Part shown: positions 14,834-21,696 of the stretch, piece by piece
Layout of the letters: every line of letters begins with the position of its first letter
Position numbering within the stretch: position 1 is the stretch's first letter
From: Streptomyces sp. WM4235
GTDB lineage: Bacteria > Actinomycetota > Actinomycetes > Streptomycetales > Streptomycetaceae
DNA: 27,574 nucleotides
Assembly: GCF_001279725.1 (NCBI RefSeq)
Contig: NZ_LGDE01000449.1
Coordinates: 1-27,574 of the forward strand
Reading direction: 5' to 3'
Notes under the pieces: generated by a model
What the model was told of the DNA's origin: nothing
Database searches by the model: none
The model's input: only the letters and a program-made list of their open reading frames with translations
Made by a program: the position numbers and the translations under genes

Positions 14834-16411
14834 TCAGGGCGCGAGCGGGGTGGTGAGTTTCCAGGAGGTGTCCTGTGCGAAGTCCTTCGGCGTGTCGTCA
14901 CGATTGCCGCTCGCCTTGTCGACCGCGTACAGGTCGCCCCAGTACTGGCGCAGGAAGCGGCCCGGCAGGCTCGCCGACTCGAAAGACGTACCGGAGCCGC
15001 TGAGGCCCTTCTTGGCGCACCAGGTGGCGTCCTTGCGGAACTGCACGCTGTCGTCGCTCGCGATCATCTTGACCCGCAGGTCCTGCAGGGACAGGTAGTG
15101 ACCGGGCTTGCGGGCGGACTCGAAGGAGTAGCAGCCCGGCTGGCCCCCCAGCGCGGAAACGACGATCCAGGTGGCGTCCTCGCGGTCGGCCTGCTTGGAA
15201 CTCACCGACACCGGGGCGAGGAACACCTCACCGGCGTCGACACCCGACTGCCGGATGATGAAGCCGACCGGCTTGCCGCTCGCCGGCTGCAGCGACTGCC
15301 GCTTGGCCCGGTACAGGCTGTCCTCCTTGAGGAACCGCGCGACCTCCTCGTCGCTGCCGGCCAACGCCTTCTTCGCGACCGCGACCAGGTTGGGGTTCAT
15401 GCCAGTCTTCTCGGCGGCGGTCTGGACCTGCAGCGCGAGCCGGCGGTTGGCGGCGGCGACGGTCTTGCGGCGCGCCTCGTCGTCCTTCTTGTACGCCTCT
15501 TCGGCGCCGGTGTGGATGAACTGCTTCCACACGGCCGGATCCGGGCTGAGGACCGCGCGCTGCGCCGCCGCGAAGAGCTCGCTCTCCTTGAAGTCGGCCG
15601 GTGCGAGGCGCAGGAGTTCGCGGATGAAGTTGTCGTCGCCGAGGGCCAGCGCGGCATCGGACGGCGTGATGCGGAACAGGGCGGCGGTATCGGTACGTGC
15701 GGCGAGCTCCTTGCGACGCTCGGCCTCGGCGCGATTCTTGGCTTCGAGTTCCTTCAACTCGTTGGCGACGTCGCGCCGGTGGGCCTCCCGGGCGCCGTTG
15801 GTGATGAACTCCTGCCAGGCGGCGGTGTCACCGGCCAGGGCACGCGCGGCGGCGGTGCGGACCTCGGGACCGGCGGCTTCGTGGCGCATGACCGCACGGA
15901 TGAAGTTGTCGTCGCTCAGGTCGAGCAGGTCGGGGCCGTTCGGGATACCGACCGCGATCAGTGCCTGGGACTTGGCGAGGCGGGCCGCGCGGGCGGCGTC
16001 GGCCTTGTCCTTCTCGCGCTGCTTGTCGACGGCGTACGCGGCGTGGATGCCGGTGGTGATGAACCGGACGTGGTCCTCGGCCACCTCGCTCGTCATGGCG
16101 GCCTCGGCGGCCAGTCGTACCGACTCGAAGTTCTCCCCGCCGTCCCGCGCCTTCTGCCAAAGGGCGTGGAGGAAGTCGTGGTCGCTGAGCAGCAGTACGT
16201 CCGGGCCGGGTTCGAGGCGCACCACGGCGGCGGCGTCCACCCGCTGCTTCTCGGTGGTCCCGATCCCGGCGGCCGAGACCACGGTGCCCGACGGAGCCGC
16301 GACGGCGAGGGGCGCGGCCATGCCGGTGACGGAAGCCAGAGCGGTTGCGGTCACCAGCCCTCGGGTGACAGCCATCCGCACACGAGCGGAGTTCGAGTGG
16401 CTCTTCTTCAT
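14834..16411 (-). CDS. Secreted ALF-repeat protein with C-terminal AbfB lectin domain
   Basis: 525 aa from ATG 16411, with AGGGGG 13 bases upstream. The signal peptide spans residues 1-39. Residues about 70-375 hold ALF-type repeats (for example EVRTAAARALAGDTAAWQEF near 183-202, and others near 97, 278 and 342). Three are preceded by a repeated LSD(D/H)xF(I/L) motif (LLLSDHDFLHALW, LLDLSDDNFIRAV, LALGDDNFIREL). Residues about 380-525 resemble an AbfB/CBM42 arabinose-binding trefoil (CYSFESARKPGHYLSL, SFESASLPGRFLRQYWGDLY, DTSWKL). No catalytic domain is present, so it is a binding protein. It is the first gene of the minus-strand toxin locus. It could tether the complex to arabinan-containing surfaces (inference). 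Confidence 0.85.
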   Translation of the reverse strand: MKKSHSNSARVRMAVTRGLVTATALASVTGMAAPLAVAAPSGTVVSAAGIGTTEKQRVDAAAVVRLEPGPDVLLLSDHDFLHALWQKARDGGENFESVRLAAEAAMTSEVAEDHVRFITTGIHAAYAVDKQREKDKADAARAARLAKSQALIAVGIPNGPDLLDLSDDNFIRAVMRHEAAGPEVRTAAARALAGDTAAWQEFITNGAREAHRRDVANELKELEAKNRAEAERRKELAARTDTAALFRITPSDAALALGDDNFIRELLRLAPADFKESELFAAAQRAVLSPDPAVWKQFIHTGAEEAYKKDDEARRKTVAAANRRLALQVQTAAEKTGMNPNLVAVAKKALAGSDEEVARFLKEDSLYRAKRQSLQPASGKPVGFIIRQSGVDAGEVFLAPVSVSSKQADREDATWIVVSALGGQPGCYSFESARKPGHYLSLQDLRVKMIASDDSVQFRKDATWCAKKGLSGSGTSFESASLPGRFLRQYWGDLYAVDKASGNRDDTPKDFAQDTSWKLTTPLAP

Positions 16412-16478
16412 TCTGTTTTCGGATCCCCCTGTTAGCTCCCGCACACAGTTACTGATGAGTACGGGCGGTCGGAGGGGC

Positions 16479-16507
16479 AGTCTTGAAGATCGCAAAGAGA
16501 CCGTCAA
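16479..16507 (-). promoter_or_regulatory. Possible promoter of the lectin/toxin locus
   Basis: Reading the minus strand, TTGACG (16507-16502) is followed after 17 bases by AAGACT (16484-16479), 68 bases before the start of the AbfB-ALF gene. The -35 match is good but the -10 match is weak. Confidence 0.3.
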
Positions 16508-16789
16508 AACGGATTCGACAATTCCTGTCCACCCTGTCCACTCAAGGAACACATTTTGTTCACCCAAGCGTCGACTTTCCGCCAAACTTCGACCACAAGA
16601 CGACTTGCCGAGATCAGCGAGTCCTCCGACCGGCCACCGGAAGTGTTGATTCCGCGCGAAGGGCGACACGCACCGAGTCGCCACGCGACACTCCCCCGGT
16701 CCTTGCGCCCTGACGGCACAAGGGCTGCGGCACTCCGAACGCTGCCGGACCGCCTCAGCCGCACCGCCGCGGGAGAGATGTAAGGGAAA

Positions 16790-16820
16790 TGTGTGCAGGC
16801 ACACACCGGATCATCGGTGT
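16790..16820. promoter_or_regulatory. Two overlapping perfect palindromes, probable operator
   Basis: TGTGTGCAGGCACACA (16790-16805) has 7-bp perfect arms. It overlaps ACACCGGATCATCGGTGT (16803-16820), which has 6-bp perfect arms around a 6-base spacer. A possible -10 element TATCAT follows at 16832. The gene controlled is unclear. Confidence 0.5.
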
Positions 16821-17250
16821 CACGGGCGGGGTATCATCCGCACCTTTCGATGGCTCCCGCGACGCCGCACACCGACGACAACTCGCCGACGAAGCTTCGC
16901 ACTTGCTGCCGGGACAGAGCCCGGCTGTCCTCTTGACCTTCTGGGCCCCGCCGACACGCATGTTGGTCGTCACGCGGCCGGAGGCCTGGAAACGGTCAGG
17001 CGCCGTTCCGCGCTCCTTTGTCGCCTTCTTCGTCAAGAAATGCGCAGCACTTCGGGAAGCACGCGCCAGCTCTCAGGAACGGGCAAATGACGGGGCGAGA
17101 AGCTCACACGGTGTCGACGACAGATGGCTCGCCGGCGCGAGCGGCCGTACGAAGCAAGAGCCCGATGGTCCCCAAGCCGCGCCTCCCCGGGGCCACTCCG
17201 CGGCTAGACTCGCGACCTCAACCCGATCCCTGGATTGAGGCGCCGCGCAC

Positions 17251-17829
17251 GTGACCGCGAACCAGCACTCCTCGCCACGAATCCTGCTCATCGGTGGGGG
17301 TGCCGGCTCCGGCAAGACCGCCCTCGCCAAGGCCCTCGCCGACACGGTGCCCGGCGCAGCGCTGGTCCACCTCGACTCCTGTTACCACCGCGACCCCGAC
17401 CTGGCCCCCAGCCTCCCCCGCTTCGACGGGCCGGGCCGGGTCGTGGACTTCAGCGACCCGCTCGCTCTCGACAGCGACCGCATCAAGGCCGCGCTCGCCG
17501 GGCACGCCGCCGCTCCGCTCGTGATCGTGGAAGGCATCTTTGCGCTCGCCCTACCCGCGCTCACCGCCATCGCCACACTGGCCGTTTACGTCGAGACCCC
17601 CGCCGACATTCGCGTCGTCCGCAAAACCCTCCGCAAACTCCAGGAGGGCCAGGACCCGGTTCCCGGACTCCTCGGGTACGACATCAGCCACCGCTCGTAC
17701 ACCCGCCACGTCGCACCCACCCGCGACCACGCCCATCTCATCCTCGACGGCACCCTCACCACCGCCGAGCTCACCGCCGAGCTTCAGGACCGACTGGCCG
17801 AGCCGCGCCGAAACACCTCGGCCACGTAG
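17251..17829 (+). CDS. Uridine kinase-like P-loop NTPase
   Basis: 192 aa from GTG 17251, with a modest GAGG ten bases upstream. Walker A is GGGAGSGKT at 15-23. It is followed by VHLDSCYHRDPDL and a DFSDPLALD segment, then a Walker-B-like LVIVEGIFAL and VYVETPADIRVVRKTLRKL. This is the layout of the uridine kinase/phosphoribulokinase-like nucleoside kinases that phosphorylate uridine or a similar nucleoside with ATP. The length is typical of the short actinobacterial members. It stands alone between two long gene-poor spacers. The exact substrate is not certain. Confidence 0.8.
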   Translation: MTANQHSSPRILLIGGGAGSGKTALAKALADTVPGAALVHLDSCYHRDPDLAPSLPRFDGPGRVVDFSDPLALDSDRIKAALAGHAAAPLVIVEGIFALALPALTAIATLAVYVETPADIRVVRKTLRKLQEGQDPVPGLLGYDISHRSYTRHVAPTRDHAHLILDGTLTTAELTAELQDRLAEPRRNTSAT

Positions 17830-18043
17830 CCGGCCCGTGGAACGTGAAGACGGACCCCTTCCTGCTGCGGTCCCGAACCAGAGTGGTGGATTCGAGGCCG
17901 CACGAAGCAGGGGACGGGCCGGACCGGCCGGGGAGTATCAGCGGCCTCGACGCCCGGGCCGACGAGGCGCGTGAACAGCTCGATGATCTGGGCCCGTTGT
18001 ACATCGTGGTCCCCCGTATTTGCCCCTCAGGTGACTGTCACTG

Positions 18044-18070
18044 ACGGCGGAGCTGAGCACAGTCCGCCGT
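18044..18070. terminator. Hairpin next to CRISPR-like repeat
   Basis: Perfect 8-bp arms ACGGCGGA (18044-18051) and TCCGCCGT (18063-18070) with an 11-base loop lie seven bases before the repeat-like site at 18078. Confidence 0.45.
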
Positions 18071-18077
18071 GAGCTGG

Positions 18078-18106
18078 GGCAGTATCCCCGCGGGTGCGGG
18101 GAGCAG
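18078..18106. repeat. Solitary type I-E CRISPR-repeat-like sequence (best copy)
   Basis: These 29 bases read on the minus strand as CTGCTCCCCGCACCCGCGGG followed by GATACTGCC. Length, the CCCCGC/GCGGGG hairpin and the flanks fit actinobacterial type I-E repeats. No second repeat occurs 60-62 bases away on either side and no cas gene is in the window, so it is an orphan. Confidence 0.5.
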
Positions 18107-18394
18107 TCCGTCCTTGGTGAGCCCGACGACGTTGCCCAGCGCCGCTTCCTGCACGGTCGGGAGGCTCTCCACAGCGGTCAGGAGACCACCCCCGTCGCCG
18201 ACCGGCGGCTGCTCCTCCAACTGTTCCTGCGCGCGCGAGGGCCGGCGACGGCTCGGCCACGTAGCCGGCCGCCGGCACCGGAGACCGACCGAATCCCGCT
18301 CTCGATCCCAGCCACCGAACGAACACGGGGCGGGGCCCGGTCGGGTATGACCCGGAAACAGTCGCGCACCGGGCCCCCGGGCCCGTGCACGGAT

Positions 18395-19168
18395 TCAGAT
18401 GCGAGAGTTGCGCAGCGACTGCCACGCGGCGCCGGCCAGCGCCCGCGTCGCCCGCGGAATCGACAGGTGCTCGTGCTCGCGGTACAGGGCCCAGTTGTAT
18501 TGCACGAGCGACAGCTTGTTGGAGGACAGCGATCCCGCCTGGTGGGCCCTGTACACCGCAAGCGGCTCAGCCAGACCCCGAGCGTCAGCGCCGTCCCGCA
18601 TGATCGACAGCCAGAGGGCGTAGTCCTGGCGCTTGCGCATCTCCGGCATCAGCCTCGTGCCCAGGACATTGCGGTCGTACATGGCGGTGAGAGCACCGAT
18701 GTGGTCTTGGACCAGCATCGCGCGGTAGTCCACGTGCTCCCGGGCACGGACCACCCGGCCGTTCGGGACCCAGTCGGTGCTCTCACCGTCGTAGTCGGCG
18801 TCCATCTTGAAGTACGAGGTGAACGTCAAAGGCGCAGTGGCCTCCGCGGCGAAGGCGAGCTGCTTCTCGGTCTTCTCCGGAAGCCACATGTCGTCGCTGT
18901 CGAGAAAGGCGATGTAGTCCCCGCGGGCCCGCTTGATCGCGAGATTGCGGGCCCGGCCCGCACCGCCCTGCTCGGGTGCCCACTCCGGCAGGACGCGTTC
19001 GTCCTGCTCCGCGAACTCGCGGAGCAGGTCCATGGAGCCATCGGAAGACTGATCGTCGGTGACCAGTAGCTCCAGATCGCTGTGGGTCTGTGTGAGCACC
19101 GATCGGACGGCTGCGCCAAGAGTGGCTGCCGAGTTGTATACGGGCATCACGACAGACACCAGGGGCAC
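18395..19168 (-). CDS. Family 2 glycosyltransferase
   Basis: 257 aa from GTG 19168, with AAGGAG seven bases upstream; this start puts the conserved strand PLVSVVMPVYN at the N-terminus. GT-A fold landmarks are SVVMPVYNSAATLGAAVRSV, LLVTDDQSSDGS, GGAGRARNLAIKRARGDYIA and the metal-binding FLDSDDMW (Asp90-Asp93). A possible acceptor-side motif is RKRQDYALWLSIMRDG, with the ED/QD-type acid expected in inverting GT2 enzymes. No membrane segment is seen. It would transfer a sugar from a nucleotide donor to a wall, exopolysaccharide or small-molecule acceptor. No sugar-pathway genes flank it, so the product is unknown. Confidence 0.9.
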   Translation of the reverse strand: MPLVSVVMPVYNSAATLGAAVRSVLTQTHSDLELLVTDDQSSDGSMDLLREFAEQDERVLPEWAPEQGGAGRARNLAIKRARGDYIAFLDSDDMWLPEKTEKQLAFAAEATAPLTFTSYFKMDADYDGESTDWVPNGRVVRAREHVDYRAMLVQDHIGALTAMYDRNVLGTRLMPEMRKRQDYALWLSIMRDGADARGLAEPLAVYRAHQAGSLSSNKLSLVQYNWALYREHEHLSIPRATRALAGAAWQSLRNSRI

Positions 19169-19423
19169 AGCGATTCTCCTTGCCAGACCAGGAACGACGG
19201 TCCATTCAAGCACCGCAATCGAGTAGGAGCTGCCATGCAGATGATTGTCGCTGGTCAGGGACACGTGGGGCAGGGCTTCCACTGGCCGTACGCGCCGCAG
19301 AGGTGGGTCACCGTGCCGTCGGCTACGACGTGGACCTCCGCTTCGATTCTCACGAACCCGGGCTGTGACGCCGCTGCCACCGAATGCCCGGCCTTGCAGG
19401 CTCGGGCGTTCGCGGGAGTTGGG

Positions 19424-19687
19424 TCAGCGGCGAGTGTGCCAGGTGTGCGCCCCTGACCCTGCAGTGAGGCAGGGTACGAGCTGCGGCATGACGTTGGTGG
19501 CGACCCCGAGCAGCCAGGCTCGGTGGCCGGTGACACCGTCGAGGGTCTCGCGGAGCCGCCAAGCCTCAAGGAAGGTGAGGGAGGCGATGTCTTCCGCGCC
19601 GACGGGACAGGAGGTCATGCGGACGGCATGCGCGTACACCGCCCGCGCGTGCGCATCGTAGATGGCGGCGAACAGTTGCTGGTCCAC
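19424..19687 (-). pseudogene. N-terminal fragment of an ECF-type RNA polymerase sigma factor
   Basis: From GTG 19687 the first 66 residues (to about 19490) look like sigma region 2: LFAAIYDAHARAVYAHAVRM, AEDIASLTFLEAWRL and a WLLGVATNV end. In intact actinobacterial proteins this is followed by an Arg-rich linker and region 4. Here the reading passes into unrelated sequence and stops at 19424, and no region 4 is found downstream in any frame. It is a truncated remnant, probably from a rearrangement between it and the glycosyltransferase. A Cys-rich open tail ends at 19255 in another frame (CGAYGQWKPCPTCP) and is not identified. Confidence 0.65.
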
Positions 19688-19968
19688 ACCGAGTAATGTC
19701 CGCTCGCCGCCGGTCGTTGCGCTTGACGCCCGTCACGCCAGCGGGCCGTTGGTTGGATTCACGATAACCGGGAGCACCTGCATACGAGTTGGGGAGGCGT
19801 CTGCGGCACCTCGTGTTCGATGCCCATGAGAAACGACAGCGCCAGTGCACCCCGCGTTCGCAGAGCCGCCGGTCGGAAAGTGGCGACCACACCGCGAGCA
19901 ACTCCGCGGTGAGGTTCCGTGTCCGTGGCGTCCGACGCGGACACGGAGCATCCGCGAGAGAAACTCGT
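19688..19968. other. Spacer upstream of the hydrolase promoter
   Basis: No gene or clear structure is seen in these 281 bases. Open frames on both strands have no recognisable protein features. Confidence 0.4.
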
Positions 19969-19998
19969 TTGGCGGACCACCGCGACCACTGCTACGTT
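19969..19998 (+). promoter_or_regulatory. Promoter of leader ORF and alpha/beta hydrolase
   Basis: TTGGCG (19969-19974) and TACGTT (19993-19998) are spaced 18 bases apart. This predicts a transcript start near 20005, just ahead of the leader ribosome binding site at 20021. Confidence 0.5.
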
Positions 19999-20035
19999 CT
20001 CGGAGGCCGTGCGAGAGAACGAGGAGGTGGTACCC

Positions 20036-20089
20036 GTGAACGCAGTATCGACATGGGTGCTCTCCTCCGGGGTCACGGTCGGGCGATAG
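20036..20089 (+). CDS. 17-codon leader peptide upstream of hydrolase
   Basis: GTG 20036 to TAG 20087-20089 encodes MNAVSTWVLSSGVTVGR. GAGGAGG (20021-20027) precedes it with near-ideal spacing, stronger than the signal of the main gene 45 bases downstream. The peptide-coding part contains CTCTCCTCC, which can pair with the leader's own ribosome binding site, and GGTGCTC can pair imperfectly with GAGCGCC further on. It may regulate the hydrolase by translation-dependent RNA folding. No amino-acid codon run suggests which signal is sensed. Confidence 0.5.
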   Translation: MNAVSTWVLSSGVTVGR

Positions 20090-20134
20090 GTCGTCCGGGA
20101 GCGCCGTTCCAGTGCACTCCCGAAAGGCACGACC

Positions 20135-20875
20135 ATGCATTTCACTTCCGAGCAACGCCTCGACGACGGCGTCCTCGAACGCGAATTCAACCTCGGCGAG
20201 ATCCCCGGGATCCTGTGGACACCCACATCGGCATCCGCATCCGCACCGGCGCCGCTGATCCTGCTCGGCCACCCTCCCCTCGGGCTGCGGAAGATGTACC
20301 CCCGACTGGTGGCCCGGGCCCGGCACTCCGCGGCGGAGGGCTTCGCCACGGCCACCATCGAGCTCCCCGGAGGCGGCGACCGGCCCCGCCGGCCCGCCAC
20401 CGAGCGGGCCCGTGCCGACATGCGCCGGGCGATCGAGGCCGGCGAGCCCGTCAGCACCGAGATCGTCGACGCCCTCGTCCTCCCACTGGTCGAAGAGGCG
20501 GTGCCGGAATGGCAGGCGGCCCTGGACGCCTTCCTTTCCCTGCCCGAGATCGGCGGCCCGGTCGGCTACTCGGGGGGATTGATCTCCATCGGCATCCGGC
20601 TGGCGGTGGTCGAGCCTCGCATCTCGGCCGCTGTTCTGTTCGCCGGGAGTCTCGTGCCGCGCGCCATGTTCGAGGAGGCCCGGCAGGTCACCATTCCACT
20701 GCACGTCCTGTTGCAGTGGGACGACGAAGGGAATGACCGGCAGGCGGCCCTGGACCTGTTCGACGCCCTCGGCTCCAAGGAGAAGTCCCTGCACGCCAAC
20801 CTCGGCGGGCACACCGGCGTCCCGCAGTTCGCGGGGGACGCCGCGACCCTGTTCTTCAACCGACATCTGAAGTGA
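20135..20875 (+). CDS. Alpha/beta hydrolase, dienelactone-hydrolase-like
   Basis: 246 aa from ATG 20135, with AAAGG seven bases upstream. The fold is indicated by APLILLGHPPLGLRKMYP, a nucleophile elbow GYSGG (Ser146), a likely acid Asp196/Asp197 in LLQWDDEGND, and His226 in NLGGHTGVP near the end. The arrangement and length match small cytoplasmic alpha/beta hydrolases related to dienelactone hydrolases. The substrate is unknown. It is monocistronic, with its own promoter at 19969 and a 17-codon leader ORF. The region after its stop on the opposite strand holds broken genes. Confidence 0.8.
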   Translation: MHFTSEQRLDDGVLEREFNLGEIPGILWTPTSASASAPAPLILLGHPPLGLRKMYPRLVARARHSAAEGFATATIELPGGGDRPRRPATERARADMRRAIEAGEPVSTEIVDALVLPLVEEAVPEWQAALDAFLSLPEIGGPVGYSGGLISIGIRLAVVEPRISAAVLFAGSLVPRAMFEEARQVTIPLHVLLQWDDEGNDRQAALDLFDALGSKEKSLHANLGGHTGVPQFAGDAATLFFNRHLK

Positions 20876-20929
20876 GGCCGGGCCGTCAGACCGGCAGCAG
20901 ACGGTAGCTGATGTCGGCCGGCATACCAC

Positions 20930-21074
20930 TCGTCGAGGACAGGTCCCGGCCCCGACGTTCAACACCGTCTGCGCGTCCCCAGCGCATGCCAGATCTGCGC
21001 GGCGATCCGCGGCTCGGTGCGCCGTGTCGCGGTATAGCGCCGCCGATCGCGTCGTACAGCCGGGCCTCCAGCAT
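20930..21074 (-). pseudogene. N-terminal fragment of a SAM-dependent methyltransferase, frameshifted
   Basis: From ATG 21074 the minus strand reads MLEARLYDAIGGA. Adding one base near 21037 continues YTATRRTEPRIAAQIWHALG, and a second near 20978 continues DAQTVLNVGAGTG-like sequence (VLNVGAGT is at 20942-20965). This is the start of a class I SAM methyltransferase with motif I. The sequence after GAGT is unrelated, so most of the gene is missing. Both frameshifts are one-base losses in G/C runs. Confidence 0.6.
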
Positions 21075-21263
21075 CTTCAGTTGCTCCTCCGGTGTCACCT
21101 TCAGTCCCTTCGCCTGTGCCTCAAGTTCTCTGTCGATGGCCGCCACCATGGCGTCGGCAGGATCACGCAGCTCCAGCAGCAGGCCGCGTAGTCGGCGCAG
21201 GTGCGCGACCGCTTCGGTGGAGACGCGCCCCACGGCCCAGTGATCTTCCACGTCACCGATCAT
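21069..21263 (-). pseudogene. C-terminal MerR/TipAS-like regulator fragment
   Basis: From ATG 21263 the minus strand reads MIGDVEDHWAVGRVSTEAVA, then HLRRLRGLLLELRDPADAMV, AAIDRELEAQAKGLKVTPEE and QLKML, and runs into the methyltransferase fragment in the same frame. The coiled helix and the LTPEE-type end recall the dimerisation helix and TipAS junction of MerR regulators. No DNA-binding domain is present. It could be a remnant or a short protein of unknown role. Confidence 0.4.
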
Positions 21264-21302
21264 GCGGCCTGACGCCACACGAGGGTCAGACGATCCCCGT
21301 GT

Positions 21303-21327
21303 ACGTCGCCGCGGGTGTGGGGAGCAG
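21303..21327. repeat. Degenerate CRISPR-repeat-like sequence
   Basis: It shares CCGCGGGTGTGGGGAGCAG with the copy at 18078 (one difference in the core), but the left arm is broken. GAGCTGGGACGATATCC, a few bases further on, resembles the GAGCTGGGGCAGTATCC at the left end of the 18078 copy, suggesting a rearranged relative. Confidence 0.35.
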
Positions 21328-21541
21328 GCTTTCTGAGCTGGGACGATATCCGGGCCGACTGTCGTTTTGCAGCATTTTCGCAGATTCCGGCATTTGGTGA
21401 CAAGGTCTACATCGCGTACGGCAACCAGTCGTGACGGGGCCGAGGCCATGGCCATGGCCATGGACGAGATCTTCGGGCAGGGCGGGCCGAAGGAAGCCGG
21501 CAGCCAGCCCTGAATCCCACACGTAGCTCCCTGTTTGGCTC

Positions 21542-21570
21542 CCTGCGCCCGACTTTCAGTCGGGCGCAGG
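21542..21570. terminator. Strong orphan hairpin
   Basis: Perfect 12-bp arms CCTGCGCCCGAC (21542-21553) and GTCGGGCGCAGG (21559-21570) enclose a 5-base loop TTTCA. No intact gene ends nearby on either strand, so it may belong to a deleted gene or insulate the gene at 21697. Confidence 0.6.
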
Positions 21571-21612
21571 TGCCTCACCTGCCGCAACGTGGCGTGCGTG
21601 GCACCGGTGGCA

Positions 21613-21629
21613 ATTACCTCCGGGGTAAT
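21613..21629. promoter_or_regulatory. Palindromic operator candidate ATTACC-N5-GGTAAT
   Basis: Perfect 6-bp arms ATTACC (21613-21618) and GGTAAT (21624-21629) stand out as AT-containing in a GC-rich spacer. They lie 24 bases before a possible -10 TACGTT (21653-21658) and 68 bases before the start at 21697. This is a likely binding site for a dimeric repressor. Confidence 0.45.
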
Positions 21630-21696
21630 CGCACCGCCCGACCGCTCTCGGCTACGTTCGCGGTCATCGCTCACACCCCCGCACGAAGGGAAACCC

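Larger units (their letters stand above)
16412..17250. other. Long divergent spacer without a confident gene
   Basis: No protein family was recognised in these 839 bases. Open frames from 16789 (plus, about 150 codons) and 16755-17036 (minus) lack good ribosome binding sites and domain similarity. The part next to the toxin locus (16440-16620) is AT-richer and probably regulatory. A double palindrome lies at 16790-16820, with TATCAT at 16832-16837 after it. A GAACA/TGTTC dyad is at 16547-16561. Confidence 0.5.
17830..18394. other. Gene-poor spacer with hairpin and CRISPR-like site
   Basis: No confident gene is seen. A minus-strand frame at 18038-18220 (60 codons, LLTAVESLPTVQEAALGNVV) looks somewhat protein-like but runs through the CRISPR-like repeat and is not recognised. 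A GC-rich inverted repeat at about 18375-18392 (GGGCCCCCGGGCCC) lies just past the glycosyltransferase stop and may terminate it. Confidence 0.45.

Noticed and set aside
13475..16435. A 986-codon open frame on the plus strand opposite the lectin and ALF genes
   Set aside because: It is antisense to three proteins with clear signal peptides and domains, and is explained by GC-rich third positions.
16547..16561. GAACA-N5-TGTTC as a LexA (SOS) box
   Set aside because: The actinobacterial SOS box has a four-base gap between GAAC and GTTC; here seven bases separate them.
16789..17238. A 149-codon plus-strand gene starting ATG 16789
   Set aside because: Ribosome binding site spacing is poor, the start lies beside a palindromic operator, and no protein family is visible; it remains possible but unsupported.
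21449..21463. CCATGG repeats as a functional simple-sequence repeat
   Set aside because: It has few units, is not adjacent to a gene start, and similar short runs are expected by chance.
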